From positions 22,218 to 86,217 of the forward strand of contig JALUYA010000015.1 of assembly GCA_027018875.1 (NCBI GenBank): DNA of 64,000 bases. Reading direction: 5' to 3'. The translations under genes were made by a program, and so were the position numbers. The DNA is from Gammaproteobacteria bacterium. GTDB lineage: Bacteria; Pseudomonadota; Gammaproteobacteria; JAKDMP01. Below the pieces are notes generated by a model that had not been told where the DNA came from, did not search any database, and saw only the letters and a list, made by a program, of their open reading frames with translations. This document shows positions 1 to 9,376 of the stretch, in pieces (the stretch's first letter is position 1; each line of letters starts with the position of its first letter).

Positions 1-1566
1 CTGGCTTCCAAAGCCGAGGACACGGATGCCATCGATACCGCGGTGTTGAACGGGCTGCAGGATCGAGACACGGATCTGAAGGGCTATCAACAACTTAAAT
101 TCATCCCCTTCGACCCCGTTTCCAAACGCACCGAAGCAACCATTCAAGGGGATGGTGGCACGCAGTTCCGGGTCACCAAGGGTGCCCCTCAGGTGATTAT
201 GGATCTGGCTAAATTGAGCGATCCCGTATGTAAACATGCACAAAAAATTATCGAGGAGACCGCCAAGAAGGGATTTCGCACCTTGGGAGTCGGGCGTTCC
301 ACGGACGATGGCAAAACCTGGACTTTCCTCGGCATCCTGCCCCTGTTTGATCCCCCCCGTGAAGATTCCCGGGGTACCATCGAGAAAGCCCGGGCACATG
401 GCATCGAGGTCAAGATGGTGACCGGGGATCACCAGGCCATCGGCCGCGAAATTGCCGGTGAACTGGGGTTGGGCACCGGGATCATCCCCGTTGACGAACG
501 TCTTTCCCGGGTTGCCGCCGGCGGCGCCGCCACATCGGATCTGGCCGAAGCCGTTGAGAAGGCCGACGGCTTTGCCCAGGTGTTTCCGGAGCACAAATAC
601 GCGATTGTCAAAATACTGCAGAATCGAGGACATTTGGTCGCCATGACCGGCGACGGAGTCAACGATGCTCCAGCCCTCAAACAGGCCGATGTGGGCATTG
701 CCGTCTCCGGAGCCACCGATGCCGCCCGCAGTGCCGCCAGCCTAATTCTTACCGCCCCGGGGCTAAGCGTGATCGTGCGTGCGGTGGAGGAAGCCCGGCG
801 CATTTTCGAACGCATGATGAGCTATACCGTGTATCGCATCGCCATGACCCTGGATATCCTGTTTTTCGTCGTAGTGGCGATGCTGATCTTCAACAGTTAC
901 CCCCTTACTGCAATCATGGTTGTGTTGCTCTCACTGCTCGACGACATCCCGATCATGGCTATCGCCTGGGATAACACCATGGTGCAACCTCAACCGGTGC
1001 GCTGGGAAATGCCTCGGGTCATCGGCATTTCAACGGCCATGGGGGCTCTCGCTTTCGGAGGCACCTTTATCCTCTATCTGGTGTCGCGGTTCCTGTTCAA
1101 TATGCCGCTGTCCGAGGTGCAGACCATCATGTTTCTGCAGCTTATCGCCGGGGGACATCTACTGTTGTTCCTGACTCGGGTACGCGGCCCCTTTTGGCGC
1201 CCGCCCTACCCCGCCAGGCCCTTGTTGCTGGCCATCGTGGGAACCCAACTTGTCGGTGCCGCCATGGCCGGTTTCGGCTGGCTGATGCCCGCCATCCCCT
1301 GGACGGTGGTCGGATTGGTCTGGGCTTATAACCTAATCTGGATGGTGGCGGCGGATTTCTCGAAACTAGGCATTCACCGGCTGTTGAATAGCCGGGCCTT
1401 ACATCAAAGTCGTTTTCTGCGGGTAATGAATGCCTCCTTGCAGCCGTCTATAACCCAAATACGGCGTGAAGCCGGAGTACTCCACCGCGAGCTGGGTACC
1501 CTCGAGCGGGCCGAAGGCCGGGAGGTACGGCAAATTGCGGGTCGGTTACGGCACTCCGGAAAATGA
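1..1566 (+). CDS. Plasma-membrane-type proton-efflux P-type ATPase, C-terminal part (5' end outside window)
   Basis: The frame is open from base 1, so this is a partial gene of which about 521 codons are visible. It holds the end of the nucleotide-binding domain (VTKGAPQ), the hinge motif TGDGVNDAPALKQADVG, and then the C-terminal membrane helices. The sequence AVSGATDAARSAASLIL after the hinge is typical of the H+-ATPase subfamily (fungal and plant Pma type), which exports protons using ATP and is frequent in archaea and acid-tolerant bacteria. The last ~60 residues form a charged cytoplasmic tail. The stop overlaps the region just before the phosphohexomutase start, so the two genes are probably co-transcribed. 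The catalytic DKTGT and actuator domain lie upstream of the window and cannot be checked. Ca2+ or other ion specificity cannot be excluded without the N-terminal part. Confidence 0.9.
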   Translation: MASKAEDTDAIDTAVLNGLQDRDTDLKGYQQLKFIPFDPVSKRTEATIQGDGGTQFRVTKGAPQVIMDLAKLSDPVCKHAQKIIEETAKKGFRTLGVGRSTDDGKTWTFLGILPLFDPPREDSRGTIEKARAHGIEVKMVTGDHQAIGREIAGELGLGTGIIPVDERLSRVAAGGAATSDLAEAVEKADGFAQVFPEHKYAIVKILQNRGHLVAMTGDGVNDAPALKQADVGIAVSGATDAARSAASLILTAPGLSVIVRAVEEARRIFERMMSYTVYRIAMTLDILFFVVVAMLIFNSYPLTAIMVVLLSLLDDIPIMAIAWDNTMVQPQPVRWEMPRVIGISTAMGALAFGGTFILYLVSRFLFNMPLSEVQTIMFLQLIAGGHLLLFLTRVRGPFWRPPYPARPLLLAIVGTQLVGAAMAGFGWLMPAIPWTVVGLVWAYNLIWMVAADFSKLGIHRLLNSRALHQSRFLRVMNASLQPSITQIRREAGVLHRELGTLERAEGREVRQIAGRLRHSGK

Positions 1567-1580
1567 TGGAGAATTCAATC

Positions 1581-2963
1581 ATGGCCACCCCCGCAGTGAC
1601 AACGAGTATCAACCGCCTGTTCCATGCCTATGATGTGCGCGGTCGTGTGGACACGGACCTGGGCTGCGGCATCGCGATGGAGATCGCCCGTGCCTACGGG
1701 GACTACCTCGCCCCCAATGGCGACGGATACTTCGTTATCGGGCATGATGTGCGTGCCAGCTCACCCGGTCTTGCCGAGGCGGTAAGTCTGGGCCTGCGCT
1801 CGGGTGGACATGGGGTCACCCACATCGGCTTGTGCTCTACCCCGATGCTCTATTGGAACGGTGCCGACGGCGGTTACACCGGCTCGGTGATGATTACCGC
1901 GAGTCATTTGCCTGCCGTCTATAACGGAATGAAGTTTTGTCGCGAAGACGCCATCCCATTGAGTGCAGCCCGGGGACTACCCGAGGTACGCAAGCGAATT
2001 CGCCCTCTGGAGACAAGAACTTTTGCCTGTAGTCCGGTACTTCGGCATGCATCGCCACTCGAGGACTATGCCCGGATGCTGCGCCGGTACCTTTCTCCAC
2101 AACGTGAACTCAAAGTAGCAGTGGATGCGGGCAACGGCATGGGTGCGCTTACTATTGAAAAAACCCTGGGTAATCTCGACCTGATCTCATTGGTGACCCT
2201 CGGAATGGAGACTGATCCGACCTTTCCCGAGCGCGGTGCCAATCCGCTGGCGCCACATGCAATCAAGCCTCTGGCCGCGGCGGTTCGCGACAATCACTGC
2301 GATTTCGGCGTTGCCTTCGATGGTGATGCCGACCGGGCAATCGCCGTGGACGAATCCGGAGCCATGATCCCTCCCGACCTGCTTGGTGCCCTGATTGCCC
2401 TTCACCTGCTGCAATCCCATCCCGGGGCCATGATTCTGCATGACCTGCGCGCTTCGCGCAGCGTCTCCGAATCTCTTGCTGCCGCGGGGGGAAGTACGCT
2501 GCAAACCCGCGTGGGACACGCCTTTATCAAGCAGGCCATGCGCGAGCATAGGGCACTGTTTGCCCTGGAACTCTCCGGGCACTATTACTATGCCGATCTT
2601 CATCACACCGACAATGGCCTGCGCACCCTGATCGAGTTGATCAATCTTGTTGCGGCGGCCAACCGGCCACTGTCGCAGCTGATCGCTCCGCTCGCCCGGT
2701 ATCCCACCAGCGGTGAGATCAACCTTCGAGTCACAGACACCGATGCGGCGTTGGACATCCTGGAAAAGCGCTATCCGGGACACGATATTCAGCACCTCGA
2801 CGGCCTGTCGATCGGTGGCAAGAATTGGTGGCTCAATGCCCGTCCGTCGAACACCGAACCCCTGTTGCGGCTCAATGTCGGCGCTACCACGCTTGAGGTT
2901 CTAGAGCGCCACCGGCGCGAGGCGCTCGATGTGCTGGCGCCCTTTGAACAGCAGGAATCCTAG
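1581..2963 (+). CDS. Phosphomannomutase/phosphoglucomutase (alpha-D-phosphohexomutase)
   Basis: Interconverts hexose 1- and 6-phosphates in the cytoplasm. The three hallmarks of the phosphohexomutase superfamily are present in order: the phosphoserine loop ITASHLP near residue 107, the Mg2+ loop FDGDADR, and the phosphate-binding loop SNTEPLLR near the C terminus. Length (~460 residues) is normal for bacterial ManB/AlgC-type enzymes. I chose the ATG at 1581 because GGAG (1568-1571) lies 9 bases upstream; an earlier ATG at 1563 overlaps the stop of the ATPase and lacks such a site. It sits in a plus-strand run of glycolytic and gluconeogenic genes, so it probably links glycogen or polysaccharide precursors to that pathway. 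Substrate preference (mannose or glucose) cannot be read by eye. Confidence 0.9.
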   Translation: MATPAVTTSINRLFHAYDVRGRVDTDLGCGIAMEIARAYGDYLAPNGDGYFVIGHDVRASSPGLAEAVSLGLRSGGHGVTHIGLCSTPMLYWNGADGGYTGSVMITASHLPAVYNGMKFCREDAIPLSAARGLPEVRKRIRPLETRTFACSPVLRHASPLEDYARMLRRYLSPQRELKVAVDAGNGMGALTIEKTLGNLDLISLVTLGMETDPTFPERGANPLAPHAIKPLAAAVRDNHCDFGVAFDGDADRAIAVDESGAMIPPDLLGALIALHLLQSHPGAMILHDLRASRSVSESLAAAGGSTLQTRVGHAFIKQAMREHRALFALELSGHYYYADLHHTDNGLRTLIELINLVAAANRPLSQLIAPLARYPTSGEINLRVTDTDAALDILEKRYPGHDIQHLDGLSIGGKNWWLNARPSNTEPLLRLNVGATTLEVLERHRREALDVLAPFEQQES

Positions 2964-2966
2964 GTT

Positions 2967-3935
2967 ATGTTAGGTATAATCGGCATGCTTGGCGCCGGCA
3001 GCGAGTATTCTCGGGAAACGCCGGGCACATTCCCGCCGACACACGATAAAGACGGCAAGTTCGGTGGGCCATCGATCCTGGATCATGCAGCCACCGCCCG
3101 TTACCTGCTCGGGCGCCGGACTCCCTCCGGCGGATACTCTTTTTACCGTACCCCGCAGTGGGGCGTGGAAGAGCCCAACGCACCGGATACCCTTGCTGCC
3201 ATAGCCGCCTTGCGTCTGATCGGCCTGGCGCCTCCCAATCCCGAGGTCACGGTACGGTGGCTGCGAGGCCTGCAGGATGCCACCGGATCTTGGCCGACAC
3301 TCACTATTGGCTGGGCAGCCCTTTGTGCTCTCGATCTGTTGGGCGGGAAACCCCGGTGCGACCCCCGGACCTGGCTGCAGGCGCAACGCCACTACTACTT
3401 ATGCGTCTCATCACAACGGCACGAGTGGCGCGGAGTCCTGCTTAATCTCATGCGCCTTACAATTCTGATGAAACGTTATAACCTGCCCCTCACCGACAAG
3501 GAGCGGGTTGCGATCGGACACCGGCTCGAGGATAGCCACGACCCCGCCGGAGGTTGGGCTTGCCCTGGTGCCGACCTCGAGACCACTGCCATCGCGGTAC
3601 AGTTGAGCGGTTGTGCCGCAATTCCCTTGGACCTGGGCACACTTGCCCGGTGGTGGCGGCGCTGCGAGGATCCATCGTTGGGAATGCGCCTTGCTCCCGA
3701 GGCCGGTGCGACCTCGGTGGGAGCACTGTGGGGCGGCCTCAAATTGGCGCAGCTTAAACCGCGTTATCCCCGAGCTATTGCAGCGCAATTGGCTTTGCTG
3801 CAGCATCCCGAAGGGGGATTGGGAGCACGCCATGGCGCCATCGCCACGGTAAAAGACACTTATCTGGGCCTGGAAACCGAAACGCTGGAGTTCAAGCCTC
3901 TTCGGGAACGGCATTCCACGAATGCTTTCATCTGA
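2967..3935 (+). CDS. Alpha/alpha-toroid protein of the prenyltransferase/squalene-cyclase repeat fold
   Basis: A 322-residue protein starting 3 bases after the mutase stop. From about residue 35 it contains repeated helical units with the GGYSFY and DTLAAIAALRLIGL pattern of the prenyltransferase/squalene oxidase repeat fold, seen in GGTase beta subunits and terpene cyclases. Further units carry GSWPTLTIGWAALCALDLLG, GGWACPGADLETTAIAV and GGLGARHGAIATVKDTYLGLET. The zinc ligands of protein prenyltransferases and the DXDD motif of squalene-hopene cyclase are not evident, and the protein is about half the size of a cyclase. No enzymatic role can be assigned. Its position between a phosphohexomutase and PEP synthase, with almost no gap, says it is co-expressed with the carbon cluster. 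The first ~30 residues look non-conserved and the start may be later. Confidence 0.65.
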   Translation: MLGIIGMLGAGSEYSRETPGTFPPTHDKDGKFGGPSILDHAATARYLLGRRTPSGGYSFYRTPQWGVEEPNAPDTLAAIAALRLIGLAPPNPEVTVRWLRGLQDATGSWPTLTIGWAALCALDLLGGKPRCDPRTWLQAQRHYYLCVSSQRHEWRGVLLNLMRLTILMKRYNLPLTDKERVAIGHRLEDSHDPAGGWACPGADLETTAIAVQLSGCAAIPLDLGTLARWWRRCEDPSLGMRLAPEAGATSVGALWGGLKLAQLKPRYPRAIAAQLALLQHPEGGLGARHGAIATVKDTYLGLETETLEFKPLRERHSTNAFI

Positions 3936-3955
3936 TCTCTTCAGGGGAATACGAT

Positions 3956-6373
3956 ATGAATGAATTCAAGTACTTACGCTTCTTTAATCAACTTGGGATA
4001 AATGACGTGCCCCTGGTGGGTGGGAAGAATGCCTCTCTGGGAGAGATGTATCGCAAGCTTTCAATCGCGGGCGTGCGCATACCCAATGGCTTCGCCATCA
4101 CGGCCGCAGCCTATCGTTATATGCTCGACCAAGCGGGCGCCTGGGAGGATCTGCACACGGCGCTCGATGGCCTCGATCCCGCGGATATCAGCGACCTTGC
4201 CCGGCGCAGCAAACGGGCCCGTGAGATCGTCTACAGTGCCGGTCTGCCCGACGATCTGATTGCCGAAATCCTGGCAGGCTACCACAAGCTACAGGAAGAA
4301 TACGGTAAGGATGTAAGCCTGGCTGTGCGCAGTTCCGCCACCGCCGAGGATTTACCCACGGCAAGCTTCGCCGGGCAGCAGGATACTTATCTGAACATCC
4401 AAGGCGACAAGAATCTGGTCGATGCCTGCCGCCGCGATTTCGCAAGCCTATTTACCGATCGTGCCGTCCACTACCGGGTGGATCAGGGATTCGATCACTT
4501 CAAGGTATTTCTATCCATCGGTGTGATGAAAATGGTGCGCTCGGATCTGGCCTCCTCCGGCGTGATGTTCTCACTCGACACCGAGTCGGGTTTCCGTGAC
4601 GTGGTCTTTATTACCGGCAGTTATGGTTTGGGCGAGAACGTGGTCCAGGGTACCGTAGATCCGGATGAATTTTATGTTCACAAACCCACCTTCAATACTG
4701 GCCACCGTGCGGTGTTGCGTCGCAGTCTCGGCAGCAAAGCAGTGAAGATGATTTTCGTCGTGGATGAAACCTCTCGCACCACTGGCAACATTTCCACCCC
4801 CAAGGCGGACCGCGAGCGCTATTGCCTGGGGGATACCGATGTGCTGGAACTGGCCGACTACGCCATCAAGATCGAAAGCCACTACGGCCACCCCATGGAC
4901 ATAGAGTGGGCCAAAGACGGTTCCGACGGCAAACTTTATATCGTCCAGGCCCGTCCGGAGACCGTAGCCTCCCAGCGCCGAGTAACCATCCTGGAAACCT
5001 ATACCCTTGAAGGGAAAGCCACGGTGTTGACCACGGGCCGATCCGTAGGGGAAAAAATCGGTTCGGGGCGCGCTCACGTCATCGAAAGCCCCGCACATCT
5101 GCCTGATTTCAAACCCGGCGAGATACTCATTGCCGATATCACGACACCGGACTGGGAACCGGTGATGAAGACTGCCGCTGCCATTGTCACCAACCGTGGC
5201 GGGCGCACCTGCCATGCCGCCATTATCGCCCGTGAACTCGGTATCCCTGCCGTGGTGGGCACTGGCGAGGCGACTACGACCGTGCCCAACGGTGAGATCG
5301 TTACCGTGTCCTGTGCCGAGGGTGACAACGGGTATGTGTACCGAGGCGAGGTTCCTTTTCATGTCGATCGAATTGATGTGGGCGACCTCGCACGCCCGGC
5401 GACCGAGATCATGATCAATCTGGGCAATCCGGAGCTGGCATTCAAAACTTCGTTTCTGCCCAACGATGGGATCGGCCTGGCGCGGATGGAGTTTATCATC
5501 AACGAGTCCATCAAGGCGCATCCGCTCGCCCTACTGCACCCGGATAAAATAGGGGATCCCGCCGCCCGCGAGTTGATTCAACACCTGATCCACGGTTATG
5601 CCAGTGGCGAGGATTTCTTTGTCGAGCGCCTGTCCGAAGGCATCGGCACCATTGCCGCCGCCTTTTATCCCAAACCGGTGGTGGTACGTCTATCCGACTT
5701 CAAGAGCAATGAATATGCGAGCCTTATCGGCGGTAAGGATTTCGAACCCCGGGAAGACAACCCGATGCTGGGCTTTCGCGGGGCTTCGCGTTATGCCCAC
5801 CCGGCCTACGCCGAAGGCTTCCGCCTCGAATGCCTAGCGATGAAGCGGGTGCGCGAGACCCTGGGCCTGGACAATGTAATCTTGATGTTACCCTTTGTCC
5901 GCCGTGTGGCGGAAGCGGACCAGGTACTGGAAAAAATGGCCGAATTCGGCCTCAAGCGTGGTGTGGACGGCCTCCAGGTTTATGCCATGTGTGAAATTCC
6001 CAACAATGTCATCCTAATTGATGAATTTGCCCGTCGCTTCGACGGCTTCTCTATCGGTTCCAACGACCTGACCCAGCTCACGCTGGGTGTGGATCGGGAC
6101 AGCGAGATTGTCGCCTTCGATTACAACGAGCGCGACGAGGGCGTAAAGGAGATGATCCGTCTTTCGGTCGAGGGCTGCCACCGTAACCATATCCACTCCG
6201 GACTGTGTGGGCAGGCCCCATCCGACTACCCCGAGATGGCCGAGTTCCTGGTAGAAATTGGCATTGACTCCATGAGTCTCGATCCCGATACCGTCGTTCA
6301 GGCCACCCGTCATGTCCTGGAGGTCGAGAGACGCCTGGGGCGCAAGGCTCGCCCCGTGATGAAGCCGATATGA
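3956..6373 (+). CDS. ppsA: Phosphoenolpyruvate synthase (pyruvate, water dikinase)
   Basis: Makes PEP from pyruvate and ATP, giving AMP and phosphate; the entry step of gluconeogenesis. The protein has 805 residues, the usual PpsA length. The N-terminal ATP-grasp domain begins with LVGGKNASLGEM and includes LAVRSSATAEDLPTASFAGQQ. The phosphohistidine swivelling domain has GGRTCHAAIIARELG, with the phosphorylated His at residue 420. The C-terminal TIM barrel carries SIGSNDLTQLTLG and HSGLCGQAPSD, with the acid/base Cys at residue 751. The start at 3956 is preceded by AGGGG (3943-3947). It lies in the same run as GAPDH and enolase, so the cluster covers the lower glycolytic/gluconeogenic trunk. 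No anomaly was seen. Confidence 0.95.
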   Translation: MNEFKYLRFFNQLGINDVPLVGGKNASLGEMYRKLSIAGVRIPNGFAITAAAYRYMLDQAGAWEDLHTALDGLDPADISDLARRSKRAREIVYSAGLPDDLIAEILAGYHKLQEEYGKDVSLAVRSSATAEDLPTASFAGQQDTYLNIQGDKNLVDACRRDFASLFTDRAVHYRVDQGFDHFKVFLSIGVMKMVRSDLASSGVMFSLDTESGFRDVVFITGSYGLGENVVQGTVDPDEFYVHKPTFNTGHRAVLRRSLGSKAVKMIFVVDETSRTTGNISTPKADRERYCLGDTDVLELADYAIKIESHYGHPMDIEWAKDGSDGKLYIVQARPETVASQRRVTILETYTLEGKATVLTTGRSVGEKIGSGRAHVIESPAHLPDFKPGEILIADITTPDWEPVMKTAAAIVTNRGGRTCHAAIIARELGIPAVVGTGEATTTVPNGEIVTVSCAEGDNGYVYRGEVPFHVDRIDVGDLARPATEIMINLGNPELAFKTSFLPNDGIGLARMEFIINESIKAHPLALLHPDKIGDPAARELIQHLIHGYASGEDFFVERLSEGIGTIAAAFYPKPVVVRLSDFKSNEYASLIGGKDFEPREDNPMLGFRGASRYAHPAYAEGFRLECLAMKRVRETLGLDNVILMLPFVRRVAEADQVLEKMAEFGLKRGVDGLQVYAMCEIPNNVILIDEFARRFDGFSIGSNDLTQLTLGVDRDSEIVAFDYNERDEGVKEMIRLSVEGCHRNHIHSGLCGQAPSDYPEMAEFLVEIGIDSMSLDPDTVVQATRHVLEVERRLGRKARPVMKPI

Positions 6374-6603
6374 GCCATCTCACTTATCACCGGTTCTTGA
6401 CGCCGGGGTACTTCTTCGTGCACCGGCAGGGACCGACCGTTCGGTAAGGCCTGCTGAGGGGGGAGTAACGTGGATCTTCTTATTGATTCCGGTGGCATGA
6501 ATGCCACAATCCGCTATATTCGAAATCCCGATATTTCCCTGTTGCCTCAGCGAAATCACCTGGATCCTAAAAATTTTCGGCATAGAAATACAGGTGCCTA
6601 TCA

Positions 6604-7229
6604 TGGTGAGTAAAGCGGCCTGGATCGGCACGGCCGATGACGGCTGGCTGGAGGCGGACCTGTATCCCGCGGGGACTCACTGGGTCTGCCTATTCCATGA
6701 CGAACACCACGACAAGACCACCTGGAACGGTCTTGCTCCTTGGTTGCACGGCCAGGGCTATAGCGTTCTTGCCCCCTGTTTTCGAGGGTATGGCGTTTCC
6801 AGTGTCGGTGGTGCCGGTGGTCAATGCTACGACCTGGATGTCGCCGCGACACTCGAATATGCCCGTTACCGTGCCACACAAGTTTCGGCCCTGGGCATTG
6901 GCATGGCCGGTAGTGCCTTGCTCGAGGGGCTGTGCCGGGTACGGGAGCCGATTGCTCACGTAATTTTGCTCTCACCTAGCCGGGAGCCCGCCACAGGCTA
7001 TGATTGTCTTGCCGGCAAGGCTGCAGATGCCCTGCTCTGGTATGGCGATGCGGAGCCTTATGCCCAGGCTGCCGCCGCCACTGCCGCACGACTTCCGTTT
7101 CTGCGATCTATCGATATTCAGCACACGTCACTACAGGCACAGGAGTATCTCGACGATCCAGACTATGGTCCCCGGTTGCGGCAGCGGATTCTTGACTGGC
7201 TTGTTTTTCCCCGGGAGGCAGCATCATGA
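6604..7229 (+). CDS. Alpha/beta-hydrolase-fold protein lacking the nucleophile serine
   Basis: About 208 residues from the ATG at 6604 (the frame is open further upstream to 6501, but that part looks non-coding). The order of beta strands and the text WVCLFHDEHHDKTTWNGLAPWLHGQ, YSVLAPCFRGYG, and a C-terminal ILDWL helix resemble small alpha/beta hydrolases of the dienelactone-hydrolase/lysophospholipase type. At the nucleophile elbow, where GxSMGG is expected, the sequence reads GIGMAG, so the serine is replaced by glycine. A C-terminal region with DIQHTSLQAQEYLDD could hold the histidine position. It is therefore probably non-catalytic or uses another chemistry. It stands alone between ppsA and gap with about 230 bases of apparently non-coding sequence before it. 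Function unknown. Confidence 0.6.
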
Positions 7230-7343
7230 GGCAGGTTGATGTTTTGACCCTGGGCGTATCTGCCATTCTTGCTATCTCCGCTGAAGGGATGGGAGGGCGG
7301 ACCGCTCTGACTCTAACCTGCTATAAACCGAAGGAGATTTGTC

Positions 7344-8348
7344 ATGAAACGTATCGCCATCAATGGACTCGGCCGAATCGGGCGCCTGGTTTTGCGCCAT
7401 TACATAGAAGAAGATCCTGAAGATGTGAAAATCGTCGCCGCTAATGATTTGGTCTCGACCGCCGATCTCGCCTACCTGCTTCACTATGACTCGGTGCATG
7501 GCCAGTCCCCCTTTTCGGTCGAGGCAACAGCCGACAGCCTGGTGCTGGGCAATCACGAAATCCGTGTTTTTGCATCCCGGGATCCGGGCGAATTACCTTG
7601 GAGAGATCTCGGGGTGGATGTAGTTTTCGAGTGTACCGGCCGATTCACCGCCCGGGCCGATGCCGCCCGGCATCTCGAGGCGGGGGCACGCCGGGTTGTG
7701 ATCGGTGCGCCATCGAAAGATGCCGATATCACATTGATCCTGGGTGTTAATGAGGGCGACTTCGATCCCGCCCACCATGCCGTTATCTCCAACGCTTCTT
7801 GTACCACCAATTCTCTGGTACCGCCGTTGAAGGTACTGCTGGATGGCTTCGGAATCGAAATGGCCATGGTTACTACGATCCATGCCTATACCGCAACCCA
7901 AAGCGTGGTCGATCGTCCGGACAAGAAGAAAATTCGTGGACGGGCTGCTGCGGTCAACTTGATCCCGACCAGTACCGGCTCGGATGTTGCCACGACGCGG
8001 GTGCTACCTGAGTTAACCGGGAGACTCCGGGCAATTGCCGTGCGCGCTCCGGTCGCCGACGGCGCCTTGACCGATATCACCGTCCTAGTCTCCCGTCCGG
8101 TCACGATCGAGGCGGTTAACGCGGCCCTGCGCAAGGCCTCCGCAACCGGGCCGCTTGTCAATATTCTCGGCTATAGTGAAGAAGACTTGGTATCATCGGA
8201 TATCATTGGTGATGTGCGATCCAGCATTATTCACGCCCAGTCCACCCGCGTGGCCGGAGACCGCATGGTGAAAGTGCAGGCCTGGTACGATAACGAAACA
8301 GGCTATGCCCGGCGGATGCTGGATCTTGCCCTGCAGCTGCCGCTCTGA
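7344..8348 (+). CDS. gap: Glyceraldehyde-3-phosphate dehydrogenase (type I, phosphorylating)
   Basis: Oxidises glyceraldehyde 3-phosphate to 1,3-bisphosphoglycerate with NAD(P)+. It has 334 residues, the standard length. The N-terminal Rossmann motif is INGLGRIGR, followed by VAANDL at the nucleotide ribose-binding strand. The catalytic loop SNASCTTN places the active Cys at residue 153, and the C-terminal half holds RAAAVNLIPTSTGS and WYDNETGYARR. The start is fixed by AAGGAG at 7331-7336. The neighbours PpsA, acetate kinase and enolase make a glycolysis/gluconeogenesis context. Whether it prefers NAD or NADP was not determined. Confidence 0.95.
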   Translation: MKRIAINGLGRIGRLVLRHYIEEDPEDVKIVAANDLVSTADLAYLLHYDSVHGQSPFSVEATADSLVLGNHEIRVFASRDPGELPWRDLGVDVVFECTGRFTARADAARHLEAGARRVVIGAPSKDADITLILGVNEGDFDPAHHAVISNASCTTNSLVPPLKVLLDGFGIEMAMVTTIHAYTATQSVVDRPDKKKIRGRAAAVNLIPTSTGSDVATTRVLPELTGRLRAIAVRAPVADGALTDITVLVSRPVTIEAVNAALRKASATGPLVNILGYSEEDLVSSDIIGDVRSSIIHAQSTRVAGDRMVKVQAWYDNETGYARRMLDLALQLPL

Positions 8349-8392
8349 GCAATGAGCTTCCAGATGTTAAGCCTTGATGACCAGGAATGCCG

Positions 8393-9376
8393 ATGATGCA
8401 ACCAAGCCAATCGGAAAAAATTCCACCGGCGACCCGGTGCCTGCAACAGTTGATTGACGAGGCCCACAGCCTCGGCCCCGTGTCGGCCGCCGTGGTGGAT
8501 GCCGCCGAGTTCCATATTCTTAAATTTGCTCTTGAGGCCCAACGCGAAGCGCTGATCAATCCCCTTTTGATCGGCCGCGAACATGACATCAGGGCCCTAT
8601 GCAAACGCTTGGGGGCAGCGGTTTGCCCCCCTGTTCTGGCTGCTAATACGCCTGCAGAGGAAGCCCAGCGTGGCGTCGAAGCCGTGCGCACCGGCCAGGC
8701 CCAGCTGCTCATCAAAGGGCACCTCCATAGCAGTGAATTTCTGCATCCGATCATTACCGAGTTGCGAGAGGCGCCACGAATCTCACATGTGATGGTATGT
8801 GAACTTTCCAGCTATCCGAAATTACTGTTCATCACCGATGCGGCAATCAATATTACTCCCGACCTCGAAACCAAGGCCCAGATTATCCAAAATGCGGTGG
8901 ATCTAGCGCGACTGCTCGGGATCGATCCTCCCCGGGTGGCGGCCCTGTCCGCCGTAGAATTAATCAATCCGCGTATCGCTTCGACTATCGATGCCGCTTG
9001 TTTGGCCAAGATGGCCGATCGGGGGCAAATCCATAATGCCATCGTGGATGGCCCGTTGGCTTTCGACAATGCTATTTCCCGCGAGTCGGCGGCCATCAAA
9101 GGCATCCACAGCCGGGTTTCCGGTAAGGTCGATATCCTCCTAGTTCCCGACCTGGAATCCGGAAACATCCTTTACAAGGATCTGGAATACCTTGCCGGGG
9201 CCCGATTTGCCGGGGTGGTACTGGGCGCCCAGGTGCCGGTGGTCCTCACCTCCCGAGCCGATCCGAACGAGGCCCGGCTCGACTCCCTCGCACTTGCCCG
9301 GGTGGCCTGGGCACGGAAACAGAGTGACTCGGTGGAAAAACCCGATTCCGCTGCCGCGCAGGAGGAAAAAGCATGA
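8393..9376 (+). CDS. Phosphate acetyl/butyryl transferase (PTA_PTB domain only)
   Basis: Transfers an acyl group between CoA and phosphate; with the acetate kinase that follows it forms the acetyl-CoA to acetate route that yields ATP, or the reverse. About 327 residues that cover only the PTA/PTB catalytic domain. Recognisable stretches are EAQREALINPLLIG, LLIKGHLHSSEFL, FITDAAINITPDLETKAQI and the C-terminal LVPDLESGNILYKDLEY. The protein resembles phosphate butyryltransferases and the C-terminal part of MaoC-PTA fusions more than classical Pta. I preferred the ATG at 8393 to 8387 because AGGA (8383-8386) would abut the earlier one. The stop overlaps the ackA start by 4 bases, which indicates translational coupling. 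The acyl chain used is unknown. Confidence 0.85.
   Translation: MMQPSQSEKIPPATRCLQQLIDEAHSLGPVSAAVVDAAEFHILKFALEAQREALINPLLIGREHDIRALCKRLGAAVCPPVLAANTPAEEAQRGVEAVRTGQAQLLIKGHLHSSEFLHPIITELREAPRISHVMVCELSSYPKLLFITDAAINITPDLETKAQIIQNAVDLARLLGIDPPRVAALSAVELINPRIASTIDAACLAKMADRGQIHNAIVDGPLAFDNAISRESAAIKGIHSRVSGKVDILLVPDLESGNILYKDLEYLAGARFAGVVLGAQVPVVLTSRADPNEARLDSLALARVAWARKQSDSVEKPDSAAAQEEKA

Noticed and set aside
7226..7420. Small frame between the hydrolase-like gene and gap
   Set aside because: Overlaps the gap start and its ribosome-binding site in another frame; the sequence is not protein-like.
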